Shown in pieces: positions 49,777 to 59,532 of a DNA stretch of 64,000 nucleotides. Each line of letters begins with the position of its first letter. Position 1 is the stretch's first letter. The notes beneath the pieces were generated by a model. That model had not been told where the DNA came from. It did not search any database and worked only from the letters and a program-made list of their open reading frames with translations. Origin of the DNA: Metabacillus halosaccharovorans (lineage in GTDB: Bacteria > Bacillota > Bacilli > Bacillales > Bacillaceae); the NCBI RefSeq assembly GCF_002019635.1, contig NZ_KV917372.1, positions 372,001-436,000 of the forward strand. The letters run 5' to 3'. Made by a program: the position numbers and the translations under genes.

Positions 49777-51162
49777 GTGAAGGTAATTTTTATCTCACTA
49801 GATACACTCAGGGCGAAAAATCTAGGTTGTTATGGATACAAGCATCCAACCAGCCCTTATATTGATCAAATTGCAAATGAAGGGGTCTTATTTACTCAAG
49901 CATATGCATCCGATATTCCTACAGAAGTTGCGCACACGTGTATTTTTACCGGGAAAGTAGGATTAACTACAGGAGTAGTTTCACACGGTTCTCCATCCTC
50001 TTATTTACCTAAAGACTATGAATGGCTTCCGACTATTTTAAGAAAGGCAGGGTTTACAACAGCGGCTGTTGATAATCTATATCACTTAAAGGAATGGTTT
50101 GCTAGAGGATATCAGTATTATATGAATACTACTGGAAAAACAAGGTGGATAAAAGGTCATTCGATTAATAAGCTGGCTAAACCTTGGATAAATGAACATA
50201 AAGATGAAGACTTCTTTTTATTTTTGCACTACTGGGATCCGCATACACCTTATTTACCACCTAAAGAATATATCAACGAATTTTATGATTTTGATAATAA
50301 TCCTTATGATTTAACAAATAAAAGTATGGAGCCTGCATTTAATCATCCTGCATATCCTTTTTTCAAGCACCATCACTTTGATTTACTTGAAAATGTCACT
50401 GATTCTAAATACGTAAGCGCTTTATACGATGCGGAAATTCGATATTTAGATGATATGTTAAAAGATTTAGATGAGTATTTAATAAAGCTGGGTATTAAGG
50501 ATGATACTTTGCTTGTGTTATTTGGGGATCATGGGGAGAGCTTAACAGAGCATGATATATACTGGGATCATTGTGGACTCTATGAGGCAACAGTACATGT
50601 ACCAATGATTATGCGATGGCCTGGCAAAATCCCGGAAGGATTTAAAGTGTCAAATTTGGTTCAGCATGCAGATTTAATGCCAACATTGCTCGAAGCAATA
50701 GGTCTTGAATTACCAGACAAGCTTGATGGGAAAAGTCTGTGGCCACTAATTCTAGGCAAAAAAGTAAACCATCATTCTGAAATATATTTAAGTGAATGCG
50801 CTTGGCAAGCTGCTAGAGGTATCAGGACTGACCAATATAAATACATTGAGACGTATGACGCTGGGCCTTTTTCCCGACCACCAATTGAACTCTATGACAT
50901 ATTAAATGATCCAAATGAAGAAACAAATCTATCTGACAAGCTTCCTAAGCAAGTGGAAAAGTTTAAAAAGCAGTTAAATGACTGGGTTGATTCAAAACTT
51001 GGATCCGAAAAGGACCCAATGAATGAAGTCTTAATAGAAGAAGGACTTCCTTTTAAACGTAGAATTGAAAAAGTTCTTTCAGAATACGGAATGACATGGG
51101 ATGAATGGAAGGCTGATCCTAAACGGGAGAAAATTGATTTAGCTTTTAATAACCAATCCTAA
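49777..51162 (+). CDS. Sulfatase-superfamily hydrolase, first
   Basis: A 461-residue protein starting at GTG 49777 after AGGGGG. It has the alkaline-phosphatase/sulfatase fold: metal Asp in FISLDTLRAKNLGCYGY (D9), HYWDPHTPYLPP, and FGDHGESLTEHDIYWDHCGLYE. The segment aligned with the sulfatase active site reads DIPTEVAHTCIFTG, with no Cys/Ser-x-Pro-x-Arg motif for formylglycine, and Thr49 in the nucleophile region. No signal peptide, so cytoplasmic. It may cleave a phosphate or sulfate ester by a Thr nucleophile; the reaction is uncertain. Paralogous to the gene at 56991. Confidence 0.8.
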   Translation: MKVIFISLDTLRAKNLGCYGYKHPTSPYIDQIANEGVLFTQAYASDIPTEVAHTCIFTGKVGLTTGVVSHGSPSSYLPKDYEWLPTILRKAGFTTAAVDNLYHLKEWFARGYQYYMNTTGKTRWIKGHSINKLAKPWINEHKDEDFFLFLHYWDPHTPYLPPKEYINEFYDFDNNPYDLTNKSMEPAFNHPAYPFFKHHHFDLLENVTDSKYVSALYDAEIRYLDDMLKDLDEYLIKLGIKDDTLLVLFGDHGESLTEHDIYWDHCGLYEATVHVPMIMRWPGKIPEGFKVSNLVQHADLMPTLLEAIGLELPDKLDGKSLWPLILGKKVNHHSEIYLSECAWQAARGIRTDQYKYIETYDAGPFSRPPIELYDILNDPNEETNLSDKLPKQVEKFKKQLNDWVDSKLGSEKDPMNEVLIEEGLPFKRRIEKVLSEYGMTWDEWKADPKREKIDLAFNNQS

Positions 51163-51183
51163 ATAAAAACAGGAGTTGATTGT

Positions 51184-52686
51184 ATGAAAACGCTAAGAAA
51201 ATTCGGTTTGATTTCGATTATTATTCTATTAGTTTCATCACTCCTTACAGGATGTATTGTTCCTAGTTCATCTCCAGATGAAACGAATCAAACAGACGGA
51301 GAAGAGTTTAGCGGAACCATTACGATGTATGCGGGTACCTATAGTCCTAACAGAGTTTTAAATGCTAATCAAAAACCAGCAACAGAATTAAAAAAATTAG
51401 CAGAAGAGTATGAAAAAGAAACGGGAATTAAAATTGAATTTATTAAGGGATTACCTGCAGATCAAGACTATATGACATGGGTTCGAACAAAGGCTTCTGG
51501 CGGTCAATTACCAGATATTATTTGGAGCCAATGGTATGACGCAAATACAGCATTAGCAAAAGGGACACTTACGGATTTATCAGAATACCTGGAACAACCA
51601 AATCCTTACGTTGAAAATAAACCTTGGAATGAATTATTGAACAGACAAATTATTTCTGATACGAAGTCAGCGGATGGAAGTACTTATGTTATAAATGGAG
51701 ACTATGTTGGAACAGCAACGTATTTTAATAAAGAAGCATTTGAAAAAGCAGGTATCAAAGAGATGCCCACAACATGGTCAGAGTTTATTGAAGCATGTCA
51801 GAAATTAAAAGATGCCGGGTATACTCCATTTGCATGGAATCTCGCTTCAACTCCTACTGGAACAGACCGTATCACATGGTTAACTAGATTGTTTTTCACA
51901 AATTTCTTTGCAGACGAATATGATGAGCTTCGCTATACAAAGAATGAGGGAATCACCAATCAAGATCAAGTAATTGCTATTAAAAAGGGTGTTTTCGGAC
52001 CTGAAAATGAGAAATGGATGGCTATATGGCCTATTTTAAAAGATTTTTCCCAATATTGGCAGCCTGATTTTACTGGTGGTGATTCAAATGGACAAGGAAC
52101 AATGCTTGCCTTTTTAACAGGAGAAGTTGGGATGTATTTCGATGGATCTTGGGCATCACAACAAATTAAATCAGCAAACCCTGATTTTGAGTGGTCATCG
52201 TTTAAAAATCCGTTTCCTGATCATGCTACTTCAGAATTCGCAACAGAATTTGATTCATCTGCAGCAATCGGTGGACCCAGCGCATCATTTCAATATGCTG
52301 TTCCAACAAAGAAAGCGAATAATTCTCTAACTCCAGCGAAAGAGAAGGCTATAATCGATTGGTTAATGTATATTACAACTCCAGAACATAATGAAGCAAT
52401 TGTTAATGAGCTAGGGGAAAATGTCCCTACAGTTGCAGGTGCAAAACCGATAGAAGAATTAAGTGGTTTATCTGATCTTGCTAATCAACCATTACAAAGT
52501 GTTTTTGGTGGTATTAATCTTGAAAAGAAAGAACTGGATGCAATCTATCGTGCCTTCCAAGGATATATTCTTGGTGATACCACATTAGAAGAGTTTGCTA
52601 AGGTGGCTGATACAGAGATGGAAAAAACGGCAGATTCATTGATTCAACAAAACAACTGGGACTTATCGGAATATTTAGAAGAATAA
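51184..52686 (+). CDS. Carbohydrate ABC transporter substrate-binding lipoprotein
   Basis: A 500-residue family 1 solute-binding protein with a lipoprotein signal: basic start, hydrophobic helix and lipobox LLTGC (Cys about residue 24). The mature protein begins with an Asp/Glu-rich linker and continues as GTITMYAGTYSPN, LPDIIWSQWYDANTALAKG and GEVGMYFDGSWA. It gathers sugar from outside the cell for the two permeases downstream. No ATPase gene lies in this locus, so it probably shares a general MsmK/MsmX-type ATPase encoded elsewhere. Confidence 0.9.
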   Translation: MKTLRKFGLISIIILLVSSLLTGCIVPSSSPDETNQTDGEEFSGTITMYAGTYSPNRVLNANQKPATELKKLAEEYEKETGIKIEFIKGLPADQDYMTWVRTKASGGQLPDIIWSQWYDANTALAKGTLTDLSEYLEQPNPYVENKPWNELLNRQIISDTKSADGSTYVINGDYVGTATYFNKEAFEKAGIKEMPTTWSEFIEACQKLKDAGYTPFAWNLASTPTGTDRITWLTRLFFTNFFADEYDELRYTKNEGITNQDQVIAIKKGVFGPENEKWMAIWPILKDFSQYWQPDFTGGDSNGQGTMLAFLTGEVGMYFDGSWASQQIKSANPDFEWSSFKNPFPDHATSEFATEFDSSAAIGGPSASFQYAVPTKKANNSLTPAKEKAIIDWLMYITTPEHNEAIVNELGENVPTVAGAKPIEELSGLSDLANQPLQSVFGGINLEKKELDAIYRAFQGYILGDTTLEEFAKVADTEMEKTADSLIQQNNWDLSEYLEE

Positions 52687-52699
52687 CGAATAAACGAAT

Positions 52700-52737
52700 G
52701 CGGGCTAAAAAACGAAAAATTATTGTAAATAGCCCGC
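52700..52737 (+). promoter_or_regulatory. Intercistronic hairpin after the binding-protein gene
   Basis: GCGGGCTA (52700-52707) pairs with TAGCCCGC (52730-52737) around a 22-base A-rich loop. Such hairpins often protect or partly terminate the mRNA so that the binding protein is made in excess. Confidence 0.6.
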
Positions 52738-52762
52738 TTTCTTACTGAAAGGGGAGAAGCTT

Positions 52763-53704
52763 ATGGCAGAAACAGTCCAGCAATTAGAAAACAGCAGTAT
52801 GAAAAAGAAAAAGGCAGGAAAATTGCGGTATAATTGGAAATCCGGTTATGGAATGCTTATTCCTTCCTTTATTCTTTTGATCACCTTTATGTATTATCCT
52901 GCCTTGATAGCAATAGGTTTTTCATTTACAAATTGGGACGGGTTCAATCAGCCGCAGTTTACCGGTCTTCAAAATTATATAACTTTGCTCAAAGACAAGA
53001 TCTTTTTGATTTCGATGAAAAATGTTGGGTTATGGACATTCATTAAAGTAATCGTAGAACTGCTTATTCCTTTATTCGTTGCTGTTGTTATCTTTCATTT
53101 AAAAAGCAAAAGAATGCAGTATATTTACCGTGTATTATTCGTTATTCCAGTTGTTGTCCCAGGAATTGTTATGTTTATGATATGGGGATTTATCTATGAT
53201 CCAAACGTAGGCGTGCTCAACACTTTATTGAAAACATTGGGACTAAATGGAATTATACAAAACTGGCTGGGTGATCCAAATATAGCTCTTTACGCATTGA
53301 TGTTTGTAGGGTTTCCTTTTGTTGTACCGTTTAACCTATTAATTTTCTATGCCGGATTACAATCTATTTCAGAAAGTGTCTATGAATCTGCAAAACTAGA
53401 TGGAATCACGAAAGTTAGAAGGTTTTTTCAAATAGAGATTCCCTTAGTTATGGGACAAGTGAAATTAATATTGATCTTAACAGTGATTCAATTACTACAA
53501 AACGTAACACTCCCACTAGTTATGACAAATGGCGGACCAGGTTATTCATCATATGTTCCTGGACTTTATATGTATTTCCTTGCATTCCAAAATGGAGAAT
53601 TCGGACTAGGAATGGCTGTTTCTATGGTGATTTTTGTGATTGTTTTGATTTTAACTTGGATTCAGATGAAGTTTATTAATCCTAGCACAGAATATAAAGC
53701 ATGA
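52763..53704 (+). CDS. Sugar ABC permease, MalF-type
   Basis: A 313-residue permease with six membrane helices. The ATPase-contact EAA loop is YESAKLDGITKVRRFFQIEIP (residues about 208-228), and SYVPGLYMYFLAF lies later. The start ATG 52763 follows GGGGAG. It forms a heterodimer with the following MalG-type permease to import an oligosaccharide. Confidence 0.92.
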   Translation: MAETVQQLENSSMKKKKAGKLRYNWKSGYGMLIPSFILLITFMYYPALIAIGFSFTNWDGFNQPQFTGLQNYITLLKDKIFLISMKNVGLWTFIKVIVELLIPLFVAVVIFHLKSKRMQYIYRVLFVIPVVVPGIVMFMIWGFIYDPNVGVLNTLLKTLGLNGIIQNWLGDPNIALYALMFVGFPFVVPFNLLIFYAGLQSISESVYESAKLDGITKVRRFFQIEIPLVMGQVKLILILTVIQLLQNVTLPLVMTNGGPGYSSYVPGLYMYFLAFQNGEFGLGMAVSMVIFVIVLILTWIQMKFINPSTEYKA

Positions 53705-53720
53705 TAAATGAAAGGAGAAT

Positions 53721-54551
53721 ATGATGCTTAAAACCATTAAGCAGGATTTTTGGAGCCATCTATTTCTTATCGTGTTGGCATTTATTGCCCTTTACCCGTT
53801 TTTTTATATGATTATCACCTCGTTCAAAACAAATGGCCAATTTTATAGCAATTTCTTTGGAATAACTTTTCCTTTGCACTTTGAAAATTATGCCGTTGCA
53901 TGGGAAGCTATTGGCGGTTATATTTTTAACTCTGTTTTTGTTGGGGTAGCAAGTGTGTTAATTATTATTACAACTTCTGCACTTGCAGGTTATTCCTTTG
54001 CACGTTTGAGATTTAAGGGAAAGAACTTTTTATACATGTCGGTGGTTGCTTTACTCATGATACCCGGATTGCTTACGTTGATTCCTCTTTTCTTATTAGT
54101 TAAAAGTTTTGGTTTACTAGACTCATATATGGGCTTAATCATTGCCTTTGCAGCTGGGGGTCAGGCCTTTACAATTTTTGTTTTTAGACAATCCTTCGCC
54201 TCTTTACCTGAAGAATTATTTGAAGCTGCTCGAATTGATGGTTGTGGTGAACTTCGAGTATTTTGGCAGATTGTTCTTCCTTTATCCAAGCCGATCATTG
54301 GTACGATGGCGATTTGGAACCTTTTAGCTATTTGGAATGAATATATGATGCCGTTAGTTTTATTGAGTGATCCTACTAAATTCCCAATCACAGTTGGATT
54401 AATACAGTTTGAGAGTCAATTTGTTTCACAAACATTATATGGTCCGATGTTTGCAGGCTACACGATTGCCTCGTTACCATTATTAATCTTGTTCTTATTT
54501 ACAATGAGACTATTTATGAAAGGATTAACCTCTGGTGCAGTAAAAATCTAA
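53721..54551 (+). CDS. Sugar ABC permease, MalG-type
   Basis: A 276-residue permease with six helices; ATG 53721 or 53724 after AAGGAG. The EAA loop is FEAARIDGCGELRVFWQIVLP (about residues 165-185), and the C-terminal MKGLTSGAVK is typical of MalG proteins. Sixteen bases separate it from the first permease. Confidence 0.92.
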   Translation: MMLKTIKQDFWSHLFLIVLAFIALYPFFYMIITSFKTNGQFYSNFFGITFPLHFENYAVAWEAIGGYIFNSVFVGVASVLIIITTSALAGYSFARLRFKGKNFLYMSVVALLMIPGLLTLIPLFLLVKSFGLLDSYMGLIIAFAAGGQAFTIFVFRQSFASLPEELFEAARIDGCGELRVFWQIVLPLSKPIIGTMAIWNLLAIWNEYMMPLVLLSDPTKFPITVGLIQFESQFVSQTLYGPMFAGYTIASLPLLILFLFTMRLFMKGLTSGAVKI

Positions 54552-54708
54552 TAAGATTCATTTGGCCAAATCGACCATTAAAGTGGCAGAATGAGCAATG
54601 AAGAAAGTTCCAGGTTAAGATAACATGAATTTATTCCAACTTTGAAATGTTTACAGTTACTAAAAGAGTTAAAGGCAAATATGGTAACCAGAAATGGGGG
54701 GATGTATA

Positions 54709-55077
54709 TTGATAGGAAAACAAATCTGGATTATACCGGATGGTTTTTTACAACCGAAGAGCAAGGGAGACCAGATCAGCCATGAGGCAGTATGTGTTTT
54801 AAATCTAACTGAAAGTAGTGCAGTCATTAATCTCACATTTTATTTTGAAGATCGGGATCCAATGGATTTGTTCTTTTCAGAATGTGGTCCAAATAGAACA
54901 CATCATATTCGGTTAGATAAAATTATAGACCAAGAAGGAAATATGGTACCAAGGAATATTCCTTATGCAATAAAAGTGGAAAGTAATGTGCCAATTATTG
55001 TTCAGCATAGCAGATTAGACACATCCCAGGAAGCACTAGCGCTATTTACAACAATGGCCTATGCGATAGAAAGCTAG
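54709..55077 (+). CDS. ASRT-type (sensory rhodopsin transducer fold) protein
   Basis: About 122 residues starting at TTG 54709 with GGGGGGATG upstream (an ATG at 54694 overlaps that site). The sequence IGKQIWIIPDGFLQPKSKG, FYFEDRDPMDLFFSECGPNRTHHIRLDKI and VPYAIKVESNVPIIVQHSRLDTSQ matches the family of Anabaena sensory rhodopsin transducer, a beta-sandwich proposed to bind carbohydrate-like ligands. No rhodopsin is present, so here it is more likely a sugar-sensing or binding component of this catabolic locus. Confidence 0.8.
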   Translation: MIGKQIWIIPDGFLQPKSKGDQISHEAVCVLNLTESSAVINLTFYFEDRDPMDLFFSECGPNRTHHIRLDKIIDQEGNMVPRNIPYAIKVESNVPIIVQHSRLDTSQEALALFTTMAYAIES

Positions 55078-55140
55078 TTTTAAATAAATGAATATATTAT
55101 TGGGTTTGGTTAACAATTTTGCTTTATGGGAGATGATTGA

Positions 55141-56163
55141 ATGACATTAAAAGTAGCGATTGTAGGAATTGGAAACATAGGTAGTATACACGCAAAAGTA
55201 TATGAAGAAAATCCATACACAGAAATTGTAGCAATTTGTGACATTGTAAAAGCAAAGGCTGATCAAGTTGCAAGTAAGTTTGGTTGTAAAGCATTTTACA
55301 GTGTAAAAGAGATGATAAATGATGGAATAAAACTAGATCTTGTAAGCGTTTGCACTAAAGGAGAAGAGAATGGAAGCGAACACTATACACCAACAATGGA
55401 ATTATTAAATGCAGGTATCCCAGTTCTTGGTGAAAAACCGATATCAAACAATATTGAAGAAGGACATAAAATGGTTGAACTTGCTAAACAAAATAAAATA
55501 CCATATGCCGTAAATCTCAATCATCGCTTTACACCTGCTGCTGAAAAGGCAAAAGATTGGGTTGTAAATGGCCGTATTGGAAAGCTTCATATGATAAATA
55601 TGAGAATGTGGATTAACAATCCAGTAGAAAGCTCACCATGGTTCCATTTACGCGCATTACATCCACACTCTTTTGATGTGATTAGATATTTTTGCGGTGA
55701 TGTCAAAAGGGTTGGTGCATTTATGATGAAAGGAGAAGGCAGGCAAATATGGTCTAACACTCAAATCATGTTGGAATTTGAAAATGGCGCAATTGGTCAT
55801 TTAGTAGGAAGCTATGATGCTGGAGCGAGCTATGGGTTAGAACTTTGTGAGGTGGTAGGCTCTAAAGGACGATTTGTACTTGAAGATGCATGCGAAAAAT
55901 TAACATATTATCCACGATCAAGTATTGAGACTGAAAGTTACAGTTATTTAGGAGGCATGAAATCTTTTCCGGAAACATTTAAATCCAGGATTGATTCCTT
56001 TGTAAATCAGTTAATTCAAGGTGTTCCATATGATCAAGTGGATGGTTCAGGTAATGATGCTTTAAAGGCTCAGCAAATTATTGAAGCAGCCATAAAATCT
56101 TTTGAAACAGGTACAATCGTTCAGGTTAAAGATGTAGAGCTAATTTCAGGAGGGGTAATATGA
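55141..56163 (+). CDS. Gfo/Idh/MocA-family oxidoreductase, first
   Basis: A 340-residue NAD(P)-dependent dehydrogenase. The Rossmann motif is VAIVGIGNIGSIHAKVY, with VLGEKPISNNIEEG carrying the catalytic EKP lysine and MRALHPHSFDVIRY-type HxxD motif at HLRALHPHSFDVI. Members oxidise or reduce a ring hydroxyl of sugars or inositols. It overlaps the isomerase-like gene by four bases and is homologous to the gene at 58466, so both probably act on related intermediates. Confidence 0.92.
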   Translation: MTLKVAIVGIGNIGSIHAKVYEENPYTEIVAICDIVKAKADQVASKFGCKAFYSVKEMINDGIKLDLVSVCTKGEENGSEHYTPTMELLNAGIPVLGEKPISNNIEEGHKMVELAKQNKIPYAVNLNHRFTPAAEKAKDWVVNGRIGKLHMINMRMWINNPVESSPWFHLRALHPHSFDVIRYFCGDVKRVGAFMMKGEGRQIWSNTQIMLEFENGAIGHLVGSYDAGASYGLELCEVVGSKGRFVLEDACEKLTYYPRSSIETESYSYLGGMKSFPETFKSRIDSFVNQLIQGVPYDQVDGSGNDALKAQQIIEAAIKSFETGTIVQVKDVELISGGVI

Positions 56164-56984
56164 TAAAACTTGGCGTGAACTCTGTGTTATTTAAGGATTT
56201 TGATTTTGAGACAGCTGCCAGGCAAATCGCTTTATGTGGATACGATGGAGTTGAAATCTCTGCAATAAAAGGGATGTGTGAACATTTAGAGTTAGATCGA
56301 TGGAGGGAGCAAGCAGTAGAATTAAGATCGATACTTGAAGAAAATAATCTTGAATTTCTTTCAATGGAGGTTGCTTCACTTGATGAAGATCGGTTGACAA
56401 AAGCTTTTGAGGCAGGAGCTGAGATAGGCATTCCCATAATTAATGTAGGACCTGGAGGGAAGTCGGGCGATGAAGGCGACCTTCAGCAATCCATTGAAAC
56501 CCTTTATCGTTTATCGAAAAAGGCAGAGACTTATGGAGTTACACTTTGTGTAAAAGCGCATGTGGGGAATGCCATTTATAACACGCCTACAACACTACGA
56601 GCAATGAATGAAATTTCATCTACTGCATTTGGTATTGATATGGATCCTAGTCATATCTATAGGGGAAATGAAAATCCTGAAGAAGAGCTTACTAGAGTCC
56701 TAAATCGAGTGAAACATATTCATATACGTGATTGTAAAGGGCGTTCAAAGGGGCCTGGAAATATTACGAATCAAGCATGTGGACGTGGTGATATAAATCT
56801 TTTTGCATATTGTAAGGCTATGGTAGAAGGGAATTACAGTGGACCGGTTTGCTTGGAGGTAATTGGAGCGAACCAGCATTCTTTGGCAGATGTATCCATT
56901 GTGGCAGCAGAAAGTTATGGGTATTTGAATGCAACTTTAAAAGCTTTAGGGGCAAGAGAAACTAATTTTGTTCAGAAAGGATAA
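56160..56984 (+). CDS. Sugar phosphate isomerase/epimerase-like TIM barrel (AP endonuclease 2 family)
   Basis: A 274-residue protein of the xylose isomerase-like TIM barrel superfamily: GVNSVLFKDFDFETAARQIALCGYDGVEI, then VCVKAHVGNAIYNTPTT, FGIDMDPSHIYRGNENP and VKHIHIRDCKGR, with a final CLEVIGA. Glu, Asp and His residues of these motifs bind a divalent metal. Relatives isomerise or epimerise keto-sugars or inosose. It is translationally coupled to the upstream oxidoreductase. Confidence 0.88.
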   Translation: MIKLGVNSVLFKDFDFETAARQIALCGYDGVEISAIKGMCEHLELDRWREQAVELRSILEENNLEFLSMEVASLDEDRLTKAFEAGAEIGIPIINVGPGGKSGDEGDLQQSIETLYRLSKKAETYGVTLCVKAHVGNAIYNTPTTLRAMNEISSTAFGIDMDPSHIYRGNENPEEELTRVLNRVKHIHIRDCKGRSKGPGNITNQACGRGDINLFAYCKAMVEGNYSGPVCLEVIGANQHSLADVSIVAAESYGYLNATLKALGARETNFVQKG

Positions 56985-56990
56985 TTTGTT

Positions 56991-58388
56991 ATGAAAAAAC
57001 AGGCAAATGTCATTCTCTTTGGTATTGATAGTCTAAGAAGAGACCGAATGAGTTCCTATGGCTACAATCGATTAACAACACCGCATATTGATAAGTTAGC
57101 TGAATCAGGGGTATTATTTGAAAACCATTTTAGTCCAAGTATACCAACCACACCAGGTTATGCTTCAATGCTTACTGGCATGGATTGTTTTGGAACTGAT
57201 GTCGTGGCTCTTAGACATAATGGCCCATTGGGTGAACATGTTAAAACACTTCCGGAAGTTCTAAGTGAAAATGACTATAACACAACTTGTATCGGGTTTA
57301 CAGGAAACCCTGCCTCAAGAGGGTTCCAAAAATATATTGATTATGAAGCTTGGCAGCCTGATGAAACAGGACGTTGTCCGAAAGCACAAAACCTTAATGA
57401 TGTAGCACTCCCGGAGTTAAAAAGACTTGCAAATGATGAAAAACCATTTTTCTTGTTTTTAAGACATATGGATCCACATTCTCCATACTTACCTCCAAAA
57501 CCATATGAAAGAATGTTTTTTGATGGTGACGAATGTGATCCATCTAATAGTTCTTTAGCAAAAATGAAGGAATTTAAACCTTTTGCTGACTTTATAACTT
57601 CATGGATACCTAAAGACTGTACAGACTCAGAATACATTGATGCCCAGTACGATGGTGCTGTTGCCTATATGGATGCATGTATACAAAATATATTAACCTC
57701 TGTTGAAACACTTGGTTTAACTGAAGAAACACTCATCATCATCACATCAGATCACGGTGAAACATTAAATGAACATGAATGTTGGTACGATCACCATAGT
57801 CTATATGAACATAATCTAGTTGTTCCATTAATCCTTAAATATCCCGGATTACCCGAAGGAAAGAGAGTGAAGGATTCCTCATTAATAAAAGATATTATGC
57901 CAACAATCCTAGAAGTTTTAGGTATTGATACGAATATTTCATTTGACGGTAGAAATCTTATGTCCCTTGTAAGAGAAGAAGGGGAAACGTTTAGTCAGGA
58001 ACCTGAATTTTATCTTACAGAATGTACGTGGATGCGTAAACATGGTTGGCGCACTCCGGAATGGAAGCTGATTATTGCTCTTGAACCGGATTTTCATTTT
58101 AAACCTGAAGTAGAGCTGTATAATCTTGTGAAAGATCCAAACGAATTACAAAATGTAGCAAATGAGGAGCCGGAAATTGTCAATTTATTAACAGGAAGGC
58201 TTAATGAATATATAAGGAAAAGAGAACAAGAAAGTGGCAGAAAGAATCCAATGTATACAAACCTAAATTGGCATGGTTTAAACCAAGGTCCATTTAAAAC
58301 TTCGCAGGAGGCATACGATTCATTATACATTGGCTCCATTCATACTGCACAAAAGTTACAAGAGAAGAAAAAAGAAAAACAGCTTTAA
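56991..58388 (+). CDS. Sulfatase-superfamily hydrolase, second
   Basis: A 465-residue paralogue of the gene at 49777. Metal-site motifs are FGIDSLRRDRMSSYGYNR and ITSDHGETLNEHECWYDHHSLYEH, with HMDPHSPYLPPKPY between. The active-site segment reads SIPTTPGYASMLTG; as in its paralogue, Cys/Ser-x-Pro-x-Arg is absent and Thr53 or Thr54 is in the nucleophile position. No signal peptide. It starts seven bases after the isomerase-like gene. Two divergent copies imply two ester-removing steps or two substrates. Confidence 0.8.
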   Translation: MKKQANVILFGIDSLRRDRMSSYGYNRLTTPHIDKLAESGVLFENHFSPSIPTTPGYASMLTGMDCFGTDVVALRHNGPLGEHVKTLPEVLSENDYNTTCIGFTGNPASRGFQKYIDYEAWQPDETGRCPKAQNLNDVALPELKRLANDEKPFFLFLRHMDPHSPYLPPKPYERMFFDGDECDPSNSSLAKMKEFKPFADFITSWIPKDCTDSEYIDAQYDGAVAYMDACIQNILTSVETLGLTEETLIIITSDHGETLNEHECWYDHHSLYEHNLVVPLILKYPGLPEGKRVKDSSLIKDIMPTILEVLGIDTNISFDGRNLMSLVREEGETFSQEPEFYLTECTWMRKHGWRTPEWKLIIALEPDFHFKPEVELYNLVKDPNELQNVANEEPEIVNLLTGRLNEYIRKREQESGRKNPMYTNLNWHGLNQGPFKTSQEAYDSLYIGSIHTAQKLQEKKKEKQL

Positions 58389-58407
58389 TTTGTTTTAAAA
58401 TTTTCGA

Positions 58408-58441
58408 AAATACTTCGAAGGCATTCTCCTTCGAAGTATTT
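58408..58441 (+). terminator. Intercistronic hairpin
   Basis: AAATACTTCGAAGG (58408-58421), loop CATTCT, CCTTCGAAGTATTT (58428-58441), a perfect 14-bp stem without a separate T tract; partial terminator or mRNA stabiliser. Confidence 0.6.
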
Positions 58442-58465
58442 GATCTAAGAAAGGATAGAGAAATA

Positions 58466-59464
58466 ATGATAAAAGCAGCCGTTGTTGGCGTTAACAATAT
58501 AGGGAAAATACATTGTCGTTATTTTAAAGAAAATAACGACACCGACCTAATTGCCGTTTGCGATCTAAATAAAGAATTGGCGAATGCAGCAGCCAATGAA
58601 TTTAACGTACTTGCTTATACAGATTTGAAAAGTATGTTAGAAAATGAGGAGATTGATGTTATTAGTATTGCAACTGGTGGTAAAGAAAACGGCTCACATC
58701 ATTTTGCACCTGCAAGAATGGCGATTGAGGCAGGAAAAGATGTACTGGTAGAAAAACCTTTATCTAATAGCATTGAAGAAGCTCGGGAATTGGTGAGTTA
58801 TGCAAAAGCAAAAAACGTGCGGTTAGCATGTAATTTAAATCACCGATTTGTACCGATTGCAGAACAGGCTAAAAAGTGGATTGATAATGGAGACCTCGGA
58901 GAATTATTATACCTTAATATGAAATTAACAATTGGTAATCCTAACGAATCTAGTCCCTGGATCCACATGAGAGCACTTCACACACATTCAATAGATGTGA
59001 TTCGTTATTTTGGAGGAGATATTAAACGCGTTCAAGCATTTATGACAAAAGCACCAGGGAGAAAAGTATGGTCTACAGCATCAATCAATTTACAATTTGA
59101 ATCTGGTGCAGTTGGGCATTTAACGGGTAGTTATGATATGGATAACAACCATCCAATAGAATCTTGTGAAGTTGCCGGGAATAAGGGAAGGTTTATCATT
59201 GATAATGTATATGAAAGCTTAACCTATTATCCCCATAAAAGCAGTGAATTAAAGGTGTTTCGTAATTCAGTTCTAACAGGGATGAAAGGTTTTAATGAAA
59301 CATTTAAAAATAGAATAAATACGTTTATTAGTGAGATAAAACAATCTATTCCACCGGAAAAAATCTCTGGCTCCGGTCATGAGGCGTTAGCAGCACAGGA
59401 AGTAATAGAAGCAGCTATTCGCTCACAATTGGAAAATGGTGCAGTTATTGAAATTGGAAAATGA
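58466..59464 (+). CDS. Gfo/Idh/MocA-family oxidoreductase, second
   Basis: A 332-residue paralogue of the gene at 55141: VVGVNNIGKIHCRYF (Rossmann), VLVEKPLSNSIEEA (EKP lysine) and MRALHTHSIDVIRYFGGD. The two share long stretches, including KENGSHHFAPA versus EENGSEHYTPT. A pair of such dehydrogenases could do an oxidation and a later reduction around the isomerase step. ATG 58466 follows AAAGGATAG. Confidence 0.92.
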   Translation: MIKAAVVGVNNIGKIHCRYFKENNDTDLIAVCDLNKELANAAANEFNVLAYTDLKSMLENEEIDVISIATGGKENGSHHFAPARMAIEAGKDVLVEKPLSNSIEEARELVSYAKAKNVRLACNLNHRFVPIAEQAKKWIDNGDLGELLYLNMKLTIGNPNESSPWIHMRALHTHSIDVIRYFGGDIKRVQAFMTKAPGRKVWSTASINLQFESGAVGHLTGSYDMDNNHPIESCEVAGNKGRFIIDNVYESLTYYPHKSSELKVFRNSVLTGMKGFNETFKNRINTFISEIKQSIPPEKISGSGHEALAAQEVIEAAIRSQLENGAVIEIGK

Positions 59465-59532
59465 ATAAGTAGTAAAAAAACACCATTTTCATTTCGGTAA
59501 TTGACTATAAAAAGAGAATGTTTAATACTTAT

